A DNA stretch of 64,000 bases, taken from assembly GCF_014190805.1 (NCBI RefSeq), contig NZ_JACHVQ010000001.1, positions 1,674,001 through 1,738,000 on the forward strand. The letters run 5' to 3'. Position 1 is the first letter of the stretch, and each line of letters opens with the position of its first letter. Source of the stretch: Flexivirga oryzae (GTDB lineage Bacteria > Actinomycetota > Actinomycetes > Actinomycetales > Dermatophilaceae). Below, one piece after another: positions 54,503-63,551 of this stretch. The position numbers were made by a program, and so were the translations under genes. The notes beneath the pieces were generated by a model. The model saw nothing but the letters and a program-made list of their open reading frames with translations. It was not told where the DNA came from and did no database searches.

Positions 54503-56236
54503 GTGACCGATCACCCCCACGACTCAGATGCGCCGAAGAGCTCCGTCGAGAGCCTGCAGCGCGAGATCCGGACCCTTCGCGAACGACTTGCGGTCTCCTC
54601 CCGCGCCAACGCCGGCGAGCTGCAGCAGCAGGTCCGGCAACTGCAGGCGTCCGTCGGCACCCTGTCGGCGCAGAACGAACGTCTCGTGCGCACCCTCAAG
54701 GAAGCCCGCGAGCAGATCGTCAACCTCAAGAGCGAGGTCGACCGGCTCGCGCAACCGCCCGCGTCATACGGCGTCATCATCGAGACCCACGACGACGCCA
54801 CCGCCGACATCCTGTCCAGCGGCCGCAAACTGCGCGTCGCCGTCAGCCCCTCCATCGACCCCGCCGACCTGCAGATCGGCCGCGAGGTCATGCTCAACGA
54901 GGCACTCAACGTCGTCGCCGCCGTCGGCTTCGAGCGGGTCGGTGAGCTCGTCCAGGCCAAGGAGCTGCTCGGCGAGGACCGCGTGCTGGTGATCGCGCAC
55001 GCCGACGAGGAGCGGGTCTGCCGGATCGCCGACAACCTGCGGGGGCAGGTCATCCGGGCCGGGGACTCGCTGCTGTGCGACACCCGCAGCGGGTTCGTCT
55101 TCGAGCGCATCCCGAAGGCCGAGGTCGCCGACCTGGTGCTGGAGGAGGTCCCCGACATCCGCTACGAGGACATCGGTGGCCTGACCGGGCAGATCGAGCA
55201 GATCCGCGACGCGGTCGAGCTGCCCTACCTGCACGCTGACCTCTTCCGGGAGCACGCGCTGCGGCCGCCCAAGGGCGTGCTGCTCTACGGCCCTCCCGGG
55301 TGCGGCAAGACGCTCATCGCCAAGGCCGTGGCGGCCAGCCTGGCCCGCAAGGTGGCCGAGAAGACCGGACGCGACGAGACGGCATACTTCCTGAACATCA
55401 AGGGCCCCGAGCTGCTCAACAAATACGTCGGTGAGACCGAGCGGCACATCCGGCTGATCTTCCAGCGGGCCCGCGAGAAGTCCTCCGACGGCACACCCGT
55501 GGTGGTGTTCTTCGACGAGATGGAGTCGCTGTTCCGCACCCGCGGGTCCGGTGTCTCCTCCGACGTCGAGACCACCATCGTGCCGCAGTTGCTGGCCGAG
55601 ATCGACGGCGTCGAGCAGTTGCAGAACGTCATCGTCATCGGCGCCTCCAACCGGGAGGACATGATCGACCCGGCGATCCTGCGACCCGGGCGTCTCGACG
55701 TGAAGATCAAGATCGAACGCCCGGACGCCGAGAGCGCGCGGGACATCTTCAGCAAGTACCTCGTGCCGGAGCTGCCGCTGCACGCCGACGACCTCGCCGA
55801 GCACAACAACTCCGCACAGGAGACCGTCGAGGCGATGATCCAGGCGTCCGTGGAGCGGATGTACACCGAGATCGACGAGAACAAGTTCCTGGAGGTCACC
55901 TACGCCAGCGGCGACAAGGAGGTCCTCTACTTCAAGGACTTCAACTCCGGCGCGATGATCCAGAACATCGTCGACCGCGCCAAGAAGATGGCGATCAAGG
56001 ACCAACTGACCACCGGTCAGAAGGGCATCCGGGTCGACCACCTGCTGCGCTCGTGCGTCGACGAGTTCAAGGAGAACGAGGACCTGCCCAACACCACCAA
56101 CCCCGACGACTGGGCGCGGATCTCCGGCAAGAAGGGCGAGCGGATCGTCTACATCCGCACGCTCATCGACGGCAAGGACGGCGCCGAGCCGGGCCGGTCT
56201 ATCGACTCCATCAAGGGCACCGGGCAGTACCTGTAG
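54503..56236 (+). CDS. arc: Proteasome-associated ATPase ARC/Mpa
   Basis: A 577-residue AAA ATPase; GTG 54503 reads VTDHPHDSDAPKSSVESLQR. It has an N-terminal coiled coil (about 15-75), two OB domains (about 85-230), then Walker A GPPGCGKTLIAKAVAA near 260 and Walker B PVVVFFDEMESLFR near 332. It ends in GTGQYL, the C-terminal tail that docks in the 20S proteasome. It unfolds pupylated proteins. The usual downstream genes dop, pup, prcB, prcA and pafA are absent here; repeats and unrelated genes follow. Confidence 0.96.
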   Translation: MTDHPHDSDAPKSSVESLQREIRTLRERLAVSSRANAGELQQQVRQLQASVGTLSAQNERLVRTLKEAREQIVNLKSEVDRLAQPPASYGVIIETHDDATADILSSGRKLRVAVSPSIDPADLQIGREVMLNEALNVVAAVGFERVGELVQAKELLGEDRVLVIAHADEERVCRIADNLRGQVIRAGDSLLCDTRSGFVFERIPKAEVADLVLEEVPDIRYEDIGGLTGQIEQIRDAVELPYLHADLFREHALRPPKGVLLYGPPGCGKTLIAKAVAASLARKVAEKTGRDETAYFLNIKGPELLNKYVGETERHIRLIFQRAREKSSDGTPVVVFFDEMESLFRTRGSGVSSDVETTIVPQLLAEIDGVEQLQNVIVIGASNREDMIDPAILRPGRLDVKIKIERPDAESARDIFSKYLVPELPLHADDLAEHNNSAQETVEAMIQASVERMYTEIDENKFLEVTYASGDKEVLYFKDFNSGAMIQNIVDRAKKMAIKDQLTTGQKGIRVDHLLRSCVDEFKENEDLPNTTNPDDWARISGKKGERIVYIRTLIDGKDGAEPGRSIDSIKGTGQYL

Positions 56237-56250
56237 CCGGTTCGTTGGAG

Positions 56251-56293
56251 GGTCTCGATACGGCTCGCCCCTGGGGGCTCGCCTACTCGACCC
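56251..56293. repeat. Dispersed GATACGGC...CTACTC repeat, single copy
   Basis: GGTCTCGATACGGCTCGCCC leads to GGCTCGCCTACTCGACCC, a divergent member of the family at 34431-34612 and 36277-36375. It begins 14 bp after the arc stop and could help end transcription. Confidence 0.65.
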
Positions 56294-56298
56294 GCTCC

Positions 56299-56470
56299 GA
56301 GCGGTGGCCGAGCTTGTCGAGGTCACCGGGCCGTCGCAGGCGACCCGCGCTGCGCGGTGTCCGAGCTCGTCGAGGTCACCTGGCCGTCGCAGGCGGCCCG
56401 CGCTGAGCGATGGCCGAGCTTGTCGAGGTCACCGGGCCTTCGCAGGCGACCCGCGCTGCGCGGTGTCCGA
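56299..56470. repeat. Tandem repeat, three 53-bp units and a partial fourth
   Basis: Units begin at 56299, 56352 and 56405, with 13 bp of a fourth at 56458. Consensus start GAGCGGTGGCCGAGCTTGTC, then GAGGTCACCGGGCCGTCGCA and GGCGACCCGCGCT. Copies differ by a few bases, and units one and three are more alike than two, hinting at a 106-bp higher-order pattern. It lies between arc and the YCII gene. Confidence 0.88.
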
Positions 56471-56539
56471 TCGGGGCAGACTCGTTCGTAGCACTTGTGA
56501 GCGGCGGCCGACCGGGCCGTCCCGATCAAGGAGGCAGCC

Positions 56540-56926
56540 ATGCCCAGGTACCTGATGTCCGTCTTCGGACCCGCCGAGCGCACCGACTTCGGCAACTACC
56601 CGACCAAGGAGGACATGCTCCAGGCGTTCGAGGACACCGGCGCGTTCAACGACAAGCTGCAGCGTGAGGGCTACTTCGTCTTCGCCGACGGCCTCGCGCC
56701 GGCCGACACCGCGACGGTGGTCGACGGCCAGGGCGACCAGCCGGTGTTCACCGACGGGCCCTACCTGGAGGCCAAGGAGCACCTGGGCGGCTTCTGGGTG
56801 ATCGAGGCACCGGACCTCGACGTCGCGCTGCAGCTGGCCGCAGAGGGCTCGAAGGCGTGCCGTGGCCGGGTCGAGGTGCGCCCGTTCCAGAACGCGGACG
56901 ACCTGCAGCAGCTCATCGACTCGTGA
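56540..56926 (+). CDS. YCII/DGPF-domain protein
   Basis: A 128-residue protein, ATG 56540 (MPRYLMSVFGPAERTDFGNY) with an AAGGAGG ribosome site. The DGPF-type core is VFTDGPYLEAKEHLGGFWVIE, with a conserved His/Asp pair. The gene overlaps the following sigma-factor gene by 4 bp (GTGA), the fixed arrangement of ECF42-type sigma factors with DGPF proteins. The protein may act as a ligand-responsive partner or as a regulon member. Confidence 0.93.
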   Translation: MPRYLMSVFGPAERTDFGNYPTKEDMLQAFEDTGAFNDKLQREGYFVFADGLAPADTATVVDGQGDQPVFTDGPYLEAKEHLGGFWVIEAPDLDVALQLAAEGSKACRGRVEVRPFQNADDLQQLIDS

Positions 56927-58155
56927 GCAGCCGGGCGGTCGGCGAAGCGATCGCCGCGGCGCACCGGGACGAGTGGGCGCGGATCGTCGCCGCTCTGGCG
57001 CGCCGGTTCGACCTGGACACCGCCGAGGACGCCGCGGCCGAGGCCTTCGCCGTCGCGGTCGAGCGCTGGCCCGCGGACGGCATACCACCGAATCCGGGTG
57101 GCTGGCTCACCACGACCGCCACCCGCAAGGCGATCGACCGGGTGCGGCGCGAGGCGCGGCGGGAGCAGAAGTACCAGGAGGCCCAGGTCTTGTATGCCGA
57201 CGACGCACCCTCGCCGACCGGCGTGATCGACGACGACCGGCTGCGGCTGATCTTCACCTGCTGCCACCCCGCGCTCGCCCCGGAGGCGCGGATCGCGCTG
57301 ACGCTGCGGATGGTCGGCGGGTTGACGGTGCCCGAGATAGCCCACGCGTTCCTCGTGCAGGAGTCGGCGATGGGACGGCGGATCACCCGCGCGAAGGCGA
57401 AGATCAAGGCCAACCACGTGCCGTACCGGGTGCCGTCCGCGGCCGACCTGCCGGCGCGGCTGGAGGGCGTGCTGGCGGTGCTGTTCCTGGTCTTCAACGA
57501 GGGTTACCTCGCGACCGGTGGGAAGTCGGACCCGATCCGGGCCGACCTGACGCAGCAGGCCATCCGACTGAGCCGCCTGCTGCACACCCTGCTGCCGGAC
57601 GACGGCGAGGTAGTCGGGCTGCTGGCCCTGATGCTGCTGACCGACGCACGACGACCTGCGCGCATCTCCGCGACCGGGGAGCTCATCACGCTCGGCGAGC
57701 AGGACCGGTCGCTGTGGGACCGGGAGCTGATCGAGGAAGGACACCGGCTCGTGCGTGGCCGGCTGGCCGCGGTCGCCGCCGGTGGCCCGCCGCCCGGAAG
57801 GTTCCAGCTGCTGGCCGCGATCAACGCGGTGCACACGTACCCGCAGCGTGCGGGCGACACCGACTGGTTCCAGATCGTCACGCTCTACGACCGACTGACC
57901 AGCATCGACCCGTCACCGGTCGTGGCCCTGAACCGCGCGGTCGCGGTCGCCGAACTGGACGGGCCCGAGGTGGCGCTCGCGCTGCTGGACGGGCTGCCGC
58001 TGGACGGTTATCACGCCTTCCACGCGAGCCGTGCCGAGATGCTGCGCCGAGCCGGACGGGTGGCCGAAGCGCGCGAGGCCTACACCCGTGCGATCGCGTT
58101 GACCGGGAACACTGCCGAGGCGGCATACCTCACCCGGCGGCGCGACGAGCTCTGA
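56923..58155 (+). CDS. ECF sigma factor with C-terminal TPR-like extension (ECF42 type)
   Basis: A 410-residue protein from GTG 56923 (VSSRAVGEAIAAAHRDEWAR). Region 2 has FDLDTAEDAAAEAFAVAVER and GGWLTTTATRKAIDRVRREA; region 4 has LTLRMVGGLTVPEIAHAFLV. The long helical C-terminus (about 180-410, with FNEGYLATGG and ALNRAVAVAELDGPE) is characteristic of ECF42, where it replaces an anti-sigma factor. Translation is coupled to the YCII gene just upstream. Confidence 0.92.
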   Translation: MSSRAVGEAIAAAHRDEWARIVAALARRFDLDTAEDAAAEAFAVAVERWPADGIPPNPGGWLTTTATRKAIDRVRREARREQKYQEAQVLYADDAPSPTGVIDDDRLRLIFTCCHPALAPEARIALTLRMVGGLTVPEIAHAFLVQESAMGRRITRAKAKIKANHVPYRVPSAADLPARLEGVLAVLFLVFNEGYLATGGKSDPIRADLTQQAIRLSRLLHTLLPDDGEVVGLLALMLLTDARRPARISATGELITLGEQDRSLWDRELIEEGHRLVRGRLAAVAAGGPPPGRFQLLAAINAVHTYPQRAGDTDWFQIVTLYDRLTSIDPSPVVALNRAVAVAELDGPEVALALLDGLPLDGYHAFHASRAEMLRRAGRVAEAREAYTRAIALTGNTAEAAYLTRRRDEL

Positions 58156-58276
58156 CGGCCAAACGGTGGGTTCCGAGCATGCCGAACGCGCTCCATACGA
58201 CGCGTTCGGCATCATCCCGTGGCGCTGACCGGCCCGGAATTGACCTTCGAGTTGGTCGAGGGCCCAAGCTGGGGGT

Positions 58277-59362
58277 GTGGCTGAACAGGAATCCCTGCTG
58301 ACCATCGGCGCGTTCGCCCGGCTGGTCGGCCTGAGCTCGAGCGCGCTGCGGTTCTACGACGACTGCGGCCTGCTGCACCCGCAGGAGGTCGACGCCGCCA
58401 GCGGTTACCGCTACTACGCGGCGGATCAGGAGCGCCGTGCCACGACCATCAGCCGACTGCGGGGGATCGGCCTGCCGCTGCAGGACATTCGCACCGTGCT
58501 GGACGGCCCGCCGGAGCAGGCCCGCGCCGCACTGCGGTCGTATGCCGACCGGGCCACCGGGCTCGCGCGCCAGGCCCGCGCGACGGCGGAGGACGTGATC
58601 GCGACGTTGCCGGACCCGGACGAGCGGACCAGACCGACGACCGTCGTGGTGCCCGGTCCGGAGCTCGCCAGCGCACTGCGCCAGGTGTCGCCCGCGGCCG
58701 CGGCGGCGCCGGACATCCCGGCGTTGCGCGGCGTCCTGCTGCAGGCGACCGCCGACGAACTCACCGTCGTCGCGACCGACCGCTACTGGATGGCGGTGCG
58801 CACCCTGCCGGTGGAGCAGGCGTCCGGCGGCGACCGAGAGGTCGTCGTGGGCGCCGACGCGATCGAGGACGCCGTCGCCTTCGCGGCGAGCCACGACCGG
58901 ATCCGGCTGCGCGTCGGCGAGACCGACGCCCACCTGGAGGGCGACGAGCAGACCCTTGCGCTGCCCATGGTGGTCGACCAATTCCCTTCGTACCAATCGG
59001 TGTTGAGCAGCCTGCCGCCCGCCGCGGGCCGGGTCACCGTCGACCGGGCGCGGCTGTCGGACGAGCTGGTCGCCGTCGGCGAGGACGACGTGGTGGTGCT
59101 GACGACCGGCGACCGGCACCTCGACCTGCGGATCGACGGCGACCGGCACGGTGTGCGGCTGCCCGCCATCTGCACCGGTGCGCCGCTGGCCGTCGCGTTC
59201 CGACCGATGCTGCTGCTCGGCGCGCTCGAGGTCAGTGTCGGGCCCGAGGTGCTCCTGCAACTCCCGGGCGAGGAGGGACGCCCGGTCGTCGTCCGGTCGG
59301 CCGACCAGGGAACGTTCACCACGATCGTGATGCCGGTGCGGAGGGAGGAGGGGCGGTCATGA
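58277..59362 (+). CDS. MerR regulator fused to a DNA sliding-clamp-like (DnaN) domain
   Basis: A 361-residue protein from GTG 58277 (VAEQESLLTIGAFARLVGLS). Residues 8-78 are a MerR winged helix (LRFYDDCGLLHPQEVDAASG; YYAADQERRATTISRLRGIG), then a coiled-coil dimer helix to about 112. Residues ~118-355 resemble domains two and three of DNA polymerase III beta: LRGVLLQATADELTVVATDR, VVDQFPSYQSVLSSLP, FRPMLLLGALEVSVGPEV and the C-terminal MPVR (352-355), which in real clamps lines the peptide pocket. Clamp-like folds joined to MerR are an unusual sensor. It overlaps an MFS exporter gene by 4 bp, its likely target. Confidence 0.85.
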   Translation: MAEQESLLTIGAFARLVGLSSSALRFYDDCGLLHPQEVDAASGYRYYAADQERRATTISRLRGIGLPLQDIRTVLDGPPEQARAALRSYADRATGLARQARATAEDVIATLPDPDERTRPTTVVVPGPELASALRQVSPAAAAAPDIPALRGVLLQATADELTVVATDRYWMAVRTLPVEQASGGDREVVVGADAIEDAVAFAASHDRIRLRVGETDAHLEGDEQTLALPMVVDQFPSYQSVLSSLPPAAGRVTVDRARLSDELVAVGEDDVVVLTTGDRHLDLRIDGDRHGVRLPAICTGAPLAVAFRPMLLLGALEVSVGPEVLLQLPGEEGRPVVVRSADQGTFTTIVMPVRREEGRS

Positions 59363-60603
59363 CGGCCCGGGTCGCACCGGCGACCACGGCTGAGCGACAG
59401 AGGTTGCCGGCGGCATACGTCGTCTGGTCGGGGGCCGCAGCGACCAGCACACTCGGCAGCTCCGCCTTCGGCTTCGCGATGACCTGGTACGCGACGGGTG
59501 TGTCTGCTGGGCTGACCGGGCTCGTCGGCGTGCTGACGACCCTGCCGACGGCGGCCCTGCTACTGCTGGGCGGCGCGGTGGCCGATCGGTTCGGTGTCCG
59601 GCGGATGCTCATCGCCGGGGACGCGGTGATGCTGGCGCTCAGCGTGTTCGTCGTGGCGATCGCCACCACCGTCGGGGTCCACCCGTGGTTGCTCATCGCG
59701 GTGGCCCTGGTCGACGGCGTGGAGAGCGCGTTCTACCTTCCCGCGGCCGGAGTGGTGCCGCGCTTGTTCGCCACCGGTGACGCGCTGCCGCGGGCGACCG
59801 CTTTCAACAGCACGCTGACCCAGCTGGCCAGGATCGCCGGTCCGCCGTGCGGCGCGCTCGCGGTGACCGCCGTCGCGTTCGCCGGAACGGCCGCGGTCGA
59901 CGGTGTGACGTTCCTGCTGATCCTGTTGGTACTGATACGGATCCGGCCACCGCATGCGCCCGTGCCGAGCACCGACGAGCCCTCCGGACTGTCGGTGCTG
60001 CGCCCACTCACCGCGGTGTGGGGAGATCCACAGCTGCGCGCCGTCATCGTGACGACCGGGGTCATCGCGGCCGCAGTGCTGCCGTCGGTGATCTACGGGC
60101 CGTCGTTGCTGGCGCGCGAATCCGGTTGGGGCCCAGGTGCGTCCGGGCTCATCGAGGTCGGCTGGCTGGTCGGTGGTGTCGTGGTGACGACGCTCATCGC
60201 GCGGCGCGGCACCTCGCACCGGATCGGTCTGGCGGTAGCCGCCGGGCTGCTCATGGTCGGCGCCGGTCTGTCGGGTATGGCGCTGTCACCGCTGCCGGTC
60301 GCGACGTTCGGGTGCGCCGTCGTGCTGGGCCTCGGTGTCTCCGTCTGCACCGGTCACCTGTGGCCGGCCTACCTGCTGGCGACACCGATGGACCAGCTCG
60401 GGCGCTACCAGTCGCTGCTCGTCTTTGCCCAGATGGCAACGCTTCTCGTCGCCACGGTGATCTTCACCACGGTCGCCGGGCAGCTGAGTGCGCGGTGGTC
60501 CATCGCGCTCTGCGCGGCCGTGGTGCTGCTCACCCTGGCCTGGTGGACCGCGCGGAAGCGTGGCTGGACGAAGAATGGAGATGCCGTCGTGTCGACGGTG
60601 TGA
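59359..60603 (+). CDS. MFS exporter
   Basis: A 414-residue inner-membrane transporter of the major facilitator superfamily, ATG 59359, overlapping the MerR-clamp gene (ATGA). It has about twelve hydrophobic segments; the loop GGAVADRFGVRRMLIAGDAV is the G-x-x-x-D-R-x-G-R-R signature between helices two and three. It belongs to the drug-efflux-type MFS rather than to sugar uptake. Co-translation with a ligand-sensing regulator suggests inducible efflux of a toxic compound. Confidence 0.9.
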   Translation: MTARVAPATTAERQRLPAAYVVWSGAAATSTLGSSAFGFAMTWYATGVSAGLTGLVGVLTTLPTAALLLLGGAVADRFGVRRMLIAGDAVMLALSVFVVAIATTVGVHPWLLIAVALVDGVESAFYLPAAGVVPRLFATGDALPRATAFNSTLTQLARIAGPPCGALAVTAVAFAGTAAVDGVTFLLILLVLIRIRPPHAPVPSTDEPSGLSVLRPLTAVWGDPQLRAVIVTTGVIAAAVLPSVIYGPSLLARESGWGPGASGLIEVGWLVGGVVVTTLIARRGTSHRIGLAVAAGLLMVGAGLSGMALSPLPVATFGCAVVLGLGVSVCTGHLWPAYLLATPMDQLGRYQSLLVFAQMATLLVATVIFTTVAGQLSARWSIALCAAVVLLTLAWWTARKRGWTKNGDAVVSTV

Positions 60604-60669
60604 GAGCGTGGTCCGCGGCGCGTGGGAGACGCGCGCTCGGCACGTTGCCGCCGACCGAAGGACCATTCC

Positions 60670-61173
60670 GTGCAAGCCCTGACCGATGCTGCCATCCGCA
60701 GCTCGTTCGTGAACGCGTCACGCCGCGAGGTGCGTGAGGCGATCCTGCCCGACCTGACCGACATCGACTGGGACGCCACCGACCTGCTCGGCTGGCGGGA
60801 CCGCAAGAAGGACAACACCGCCTACGTCGTGCTCGAGATCGACGAGACACCCGTGGGCGTGCGCCTGACGACGGCACCGCCGTCCGGCCCGCGGCGTCGC
60901 ACGCTGTGCACCTGGTGCCGTGACGTGATCGTCGCCGACGACGTCGCGATGTATGTCGCCCGCCGCGCGGGCGCGGCAGGCCGACGCGGCAACACGATCG
61001 GCACACTCGTCTGCCGCGACTTCGGGTGCAGCGCTCACGTGCGCCGGCGGCCGACGCTCACCGAGGTGGGCAGCAGCGACGAGAACGACCGGATCATGTT
61101 GATCGACAGGCGCATCCGCGCCCTGCGGGAACACTCCAGCGACTTCGTGCGCCAGGTCGCGGCGACTGCGTGA
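60670..61173 (+). CDS. FBP-domain protein (EF-G-binding, FusB-like zinc finger)
   Basis: A 167-residue protein from GTG 60670 (VQALTDAAIRSSFVNASRRE). A helical N-terminal part is followed by the treble-clef zinc site C-x2-C (CTWCRDVIV) and C-x4-C (CRDFGCSAHVRRRP). The family is related to FusB/FBP, which binds elongation factor G and can free ribosomes stalled by fusidic acid. It is common in actinobacteria, where resistance function is unproven. Confidence 0.85.
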   Translation: MQALTDAAIRSSFVNASRREVREAILPDLTDIDWDATDLLGWRDRKKDNTAYVVLEIDETPVGVRLTTAPPSGPRRRTLCTWCRDVIVADDVAMYVARRAGAAGRRGNTIGTLVCRDFGCSAHVRRRPTLTEVGSSDENDRIMLIDRRIRALREHSSDFVRQVAATA

Positions 61174-61200
61174 CCCGGTCGCTGGACCCGGCCGCGTCGG

Positions 61201-62451
61201 TCAGCCGCGCGCGACGTGCCGGGCCACGAAATCGTTGCGGAACTTGCCGTGCGGATCGAGCATCCGGCGTAGCTCGTCGAAGTCGTCCAGCCGGTCGTAG
61301 GCGAAGTCGAGCCTGCCCGGATAGGTGAAGACCTTGCCCCAGTGCGGCCGCGGTGCCAGCGACTCCAGGGCACGCTCGACGACGCCGACCGCCGTGTGGA
61401 CGGCCGCGACATCCGGCTTCCAGGTGAAGTGGAACGCGACCGAGTCACGGTCGTACGCGGGACTCAGCCACTGCCGGTCGGCCGCGATCGCCCGGACCTC
61501 GCCCACCAGCAGCTGAGGGGCGATGCCCTCTCCGACGGCGAGCAACTCCTCGATCGCGCGCCCCGCGTCCTCGCGGGCGACGAAGAACTCCGACTGGATC
61601 TCCGCCCCCGCGCTCGGGGTGAAGCCCAGCCGGAAGTGCGGTAGCCGGTCGGCCCACGACCCGGCGACCCCGCCCTGCTCGGTGACGGCCTCCGACGTGG
61701 CGCCGGCGGCCTGCAGCGGGTGCAACGTGTCCTCGGTCCACCGCGACCCGACGACGGCCGGGCGCCCGGTCGACCCGGTGATCCGCGACTTCACGACGAC
61801 GTGATCGGGACCCGGACCGGTCCACCGACCGAAGATGCTCACGCTGTATGCCGTCGCGAGCACCTCGTCGACCCGCGAAACCAGCTCACCCCAGCTCAAC
61901 CCGACGAAGGCGTCCTGGCGCACCTGGTAGTCCGGCACCGTCGCGAGCCGAAGCCTTGTCACGACGCCGAGCGCGCCCAGCGACACCACGACACCGTCGA
62001 AATAGTGATCGGTGCGATCGACCCAGCGCAGTTGCCCCTCCGCCGTCAGCAGCTCGACCGCTTCCACCGACCCCGCGAGACCGCCCTGCCCCGTCCCGGA
62101 GCCGTGCGTGCCCGTCGCGACACTGCCCGCGACGGTGATGTGGGGGAGGGAGGCGAGATTCGGCAGCGCACGCCCGGCCGCCGTCAACGCGGGCACCAGA
62201 TCGCCGTACTTCATGCCACCGCTGACCGTCACCGACCCGGTGTCCGGATCGACCGCCGGGGCCTCGATGAGGCCGGAAAGGTCTACCTGCCAGCCGTTCT
62301 CGCTGTCCGCGATGCCGTTGAAGCTGTGCCCCGACCCGGCGACCTTCAGGGCCGGAGCCTGCGCCACGAGCTGCTGGAGCTCCTCGACGGTCGTGGGCCG
62401 CTCCCGCCGGGCGGCACGGTAGTCGTAGGTACCGGACCAGTTCGTCGTCAT
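61201..62451 (-). CDS. FAD-dependent alditol/sugar oxidase
   Basis: A 416-residue enzyme of the vanillyl-alcohol-oxidase fold, ATG 62451 (MTTNWSGTYDYRAARRERPT). The FAD pieces are APALKVAGSGHSFNGIADSE, in which the histidine would be the covalent FAD anchor, and HITVAGSVATGTHGSGTGQG. The C-terminal substrate domain ends HWGKVFTYPG...KFRNDFVARH. Size and motifs match alditol (xylitol) oxidases that make aldose and H2O2. It is downstream of the Gfo/Idh gene in the same direction, 50 bp away. Confidence 0.9.
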   Translation of the reverse strand: MTTNWSGTYDYRAARRERPTTVEELQQLVAQAPALKVAGSGHSFNGIADSENGWQVDLSGLIEAPAVDPDTGSVTVSGGMKYGDLVPALTAAGRALPNLASLPHITVAGSVATGTHGSGTGQGGLAGSVEAVELLTAEGQLRWVDRTDHYFDGVVVSLGALGVVTRLRLATVPDYQVRQDAFVGLSWGELVSRVDEVLATAYSVSIFGRWTGPGPDHVVVKSRITGSTGRPAVVGSRWTEDTLHPLQAAGATSEAVTEQGGVAGSWADRLPHFRLGFTPSAGAEIQSEFFVAREDAGRAIEELLAVGEGIAPQLLVGEVRAIAADRQWLSPAYDRDSVAFHFTWKPDVAAVHTAVGVVERALESLAPRPHWGKVFTYPGRLDFAYDRLDDFDELRRMLDPHGKFRNDFVARHVARG

Positions 62452-62501
62452 GGCATTCCTCGTTTCGAATCGCACGGACCTGATCGGGGCTGGGGTGCGC
62501 C

Positions 62502-63551
62502 CTACGGGGTGGACGGGCCGTCCTCGCCGGGGTAGCGCACCCCCAGCTGCGCGCGAACCTCGTCCATGACCTCCAGGACCCGGATCGTCTCGGCCCACGG
62601 CATCAACGGGGACTGGGTCTCACCGGCACTGACCCGTCGAGCAACCTCGGCGGCCTCGAAGTGCAGGCCGTGCTCGGTCGACTCGGGCGCGTAGGTGTCG
62701 AGGACGACGTCGTCGGTGCCGACCAGTCGCACCGGACCGCGCTGGTAGAACCAGCCGGGCAGCTCCAAACGGCCCGAGGTCCCCGCGATGACAGCGGTGT
62801 TCGCGGTCCGCGCGCTCATCGTCGAGACGCACGTGGCCAGCGCCCCGCCGCTGCGCAGGGTGACCGTCTCTGCGCGGTCGACACCAGTCGGCGTCAGCGA
62901 CCCGGTCGCGTGCACGTCGAGCTCGCCGGGCAGCAGCATCGCCGCGAGGGAGATCGGGTAGACACCGAGGTCGAGCAGCGCACCCCCGGCGAGTGCGGGC
63001 TCGGCCAGCCGTTGCGGGCCCGCCGGATAGAGCAGTTGCCCGTGGTCGGCGACGATGCTGTCGAGCTCACCGAGCAGGCCGTCCGCCGCAGCCTGTCGCA
63101 CGACGTCGTAGCGGGGGAGGAACCTCGACCACATCGCCTCCATGCAGAACAGGTTGCGGGAGCGCGCCTCTTCGATCACCTCGCGCGCCTCGCAAGCGTT
63201 GCGGGTGAACGCCTTCTCGACCAGGACCGGCTTGCCGGCGCGCAGCGCGAGGAGCGCGTGGTCGCGGTGTGCCGAGTGCGGGGACGCGACGTACACGACG
63301 TCGACCGTAGGGTCGGCGACGAGTTCGTCATACGACCCGTATGCCGTGAAACTGCCGAACTGAGAGGCGAACTCGCGCGCGCGGTCGATGCTCCGGGAGC
63401 CGCAGGCGACGATCCGCTGCCCGGTCCCGGCCAGCAGCGCCGACGCGAAGGCCGCGGCGATACCGCCAGGGGCGAGGATCCCCCAGCGGAGGGACGGGGC
63501 GTCCTTCGGGTCCGGCGTGGTCGGAGCAGGTAGCGCGGTCACGCGAACCAT
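62502..63551 (-). CDS. Gfo/Idh/MocA-family NAD(P) oxidoreductase
   Basis: A 349-residue protein from ATG 63551 (MVRVTALPAPTTPDPKDAPS). The N-terminal Rossmann fold has LRWGILAPGGIAAAFASALL; YVASPHSAHRDHALLALRAG and PVLVEKAFTRNACEAREVIE are the Lys-bearing family blocks. It acts on sugars or polyols. It starts 13 bp inside the end of the hydrolase gene, so the three leftward genes 61201-64000 are probably one operon for carbohydrate use. Confidence 0.92.
   Translation of the reverse strand: MVRVTALPAPTTPDPKDAPSLRWGILAPGGIAAAFASALLAGTGQRIVACGSRSIDRAREFASQFGSFTAYGSYDELVADPTVDVVYVASPHSAHRDHALLALRAGKPVLVEKAFTRNACEAREVIEEARSRNLFCMEAMWSRFLPRYDVVRQAAADGLLGELDSIVADHGQLLYPAGPQRLAEPALAGGALLDLGVYPISLAAMLLPGELDVHATGSLTPTGVDRAETVTLRSGGALATCVSTMSARTANTAVIAGTSGRLELPGWFYQRGPVRLVGTDDVVLDTYAPESTEHGLHFEAAEVARRVSAGETQSPLMPWAETIRVLEVMDEVRAQLGVRYPGEDGPSTP

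Noticed and set aside
54503..56236. Cell-division or FtsH-type ATPase
   Set aside because: The coiled coil, OB domains and C-terminal QYL identify ARC/Mpa; no membrane segment or zinc protease motif.
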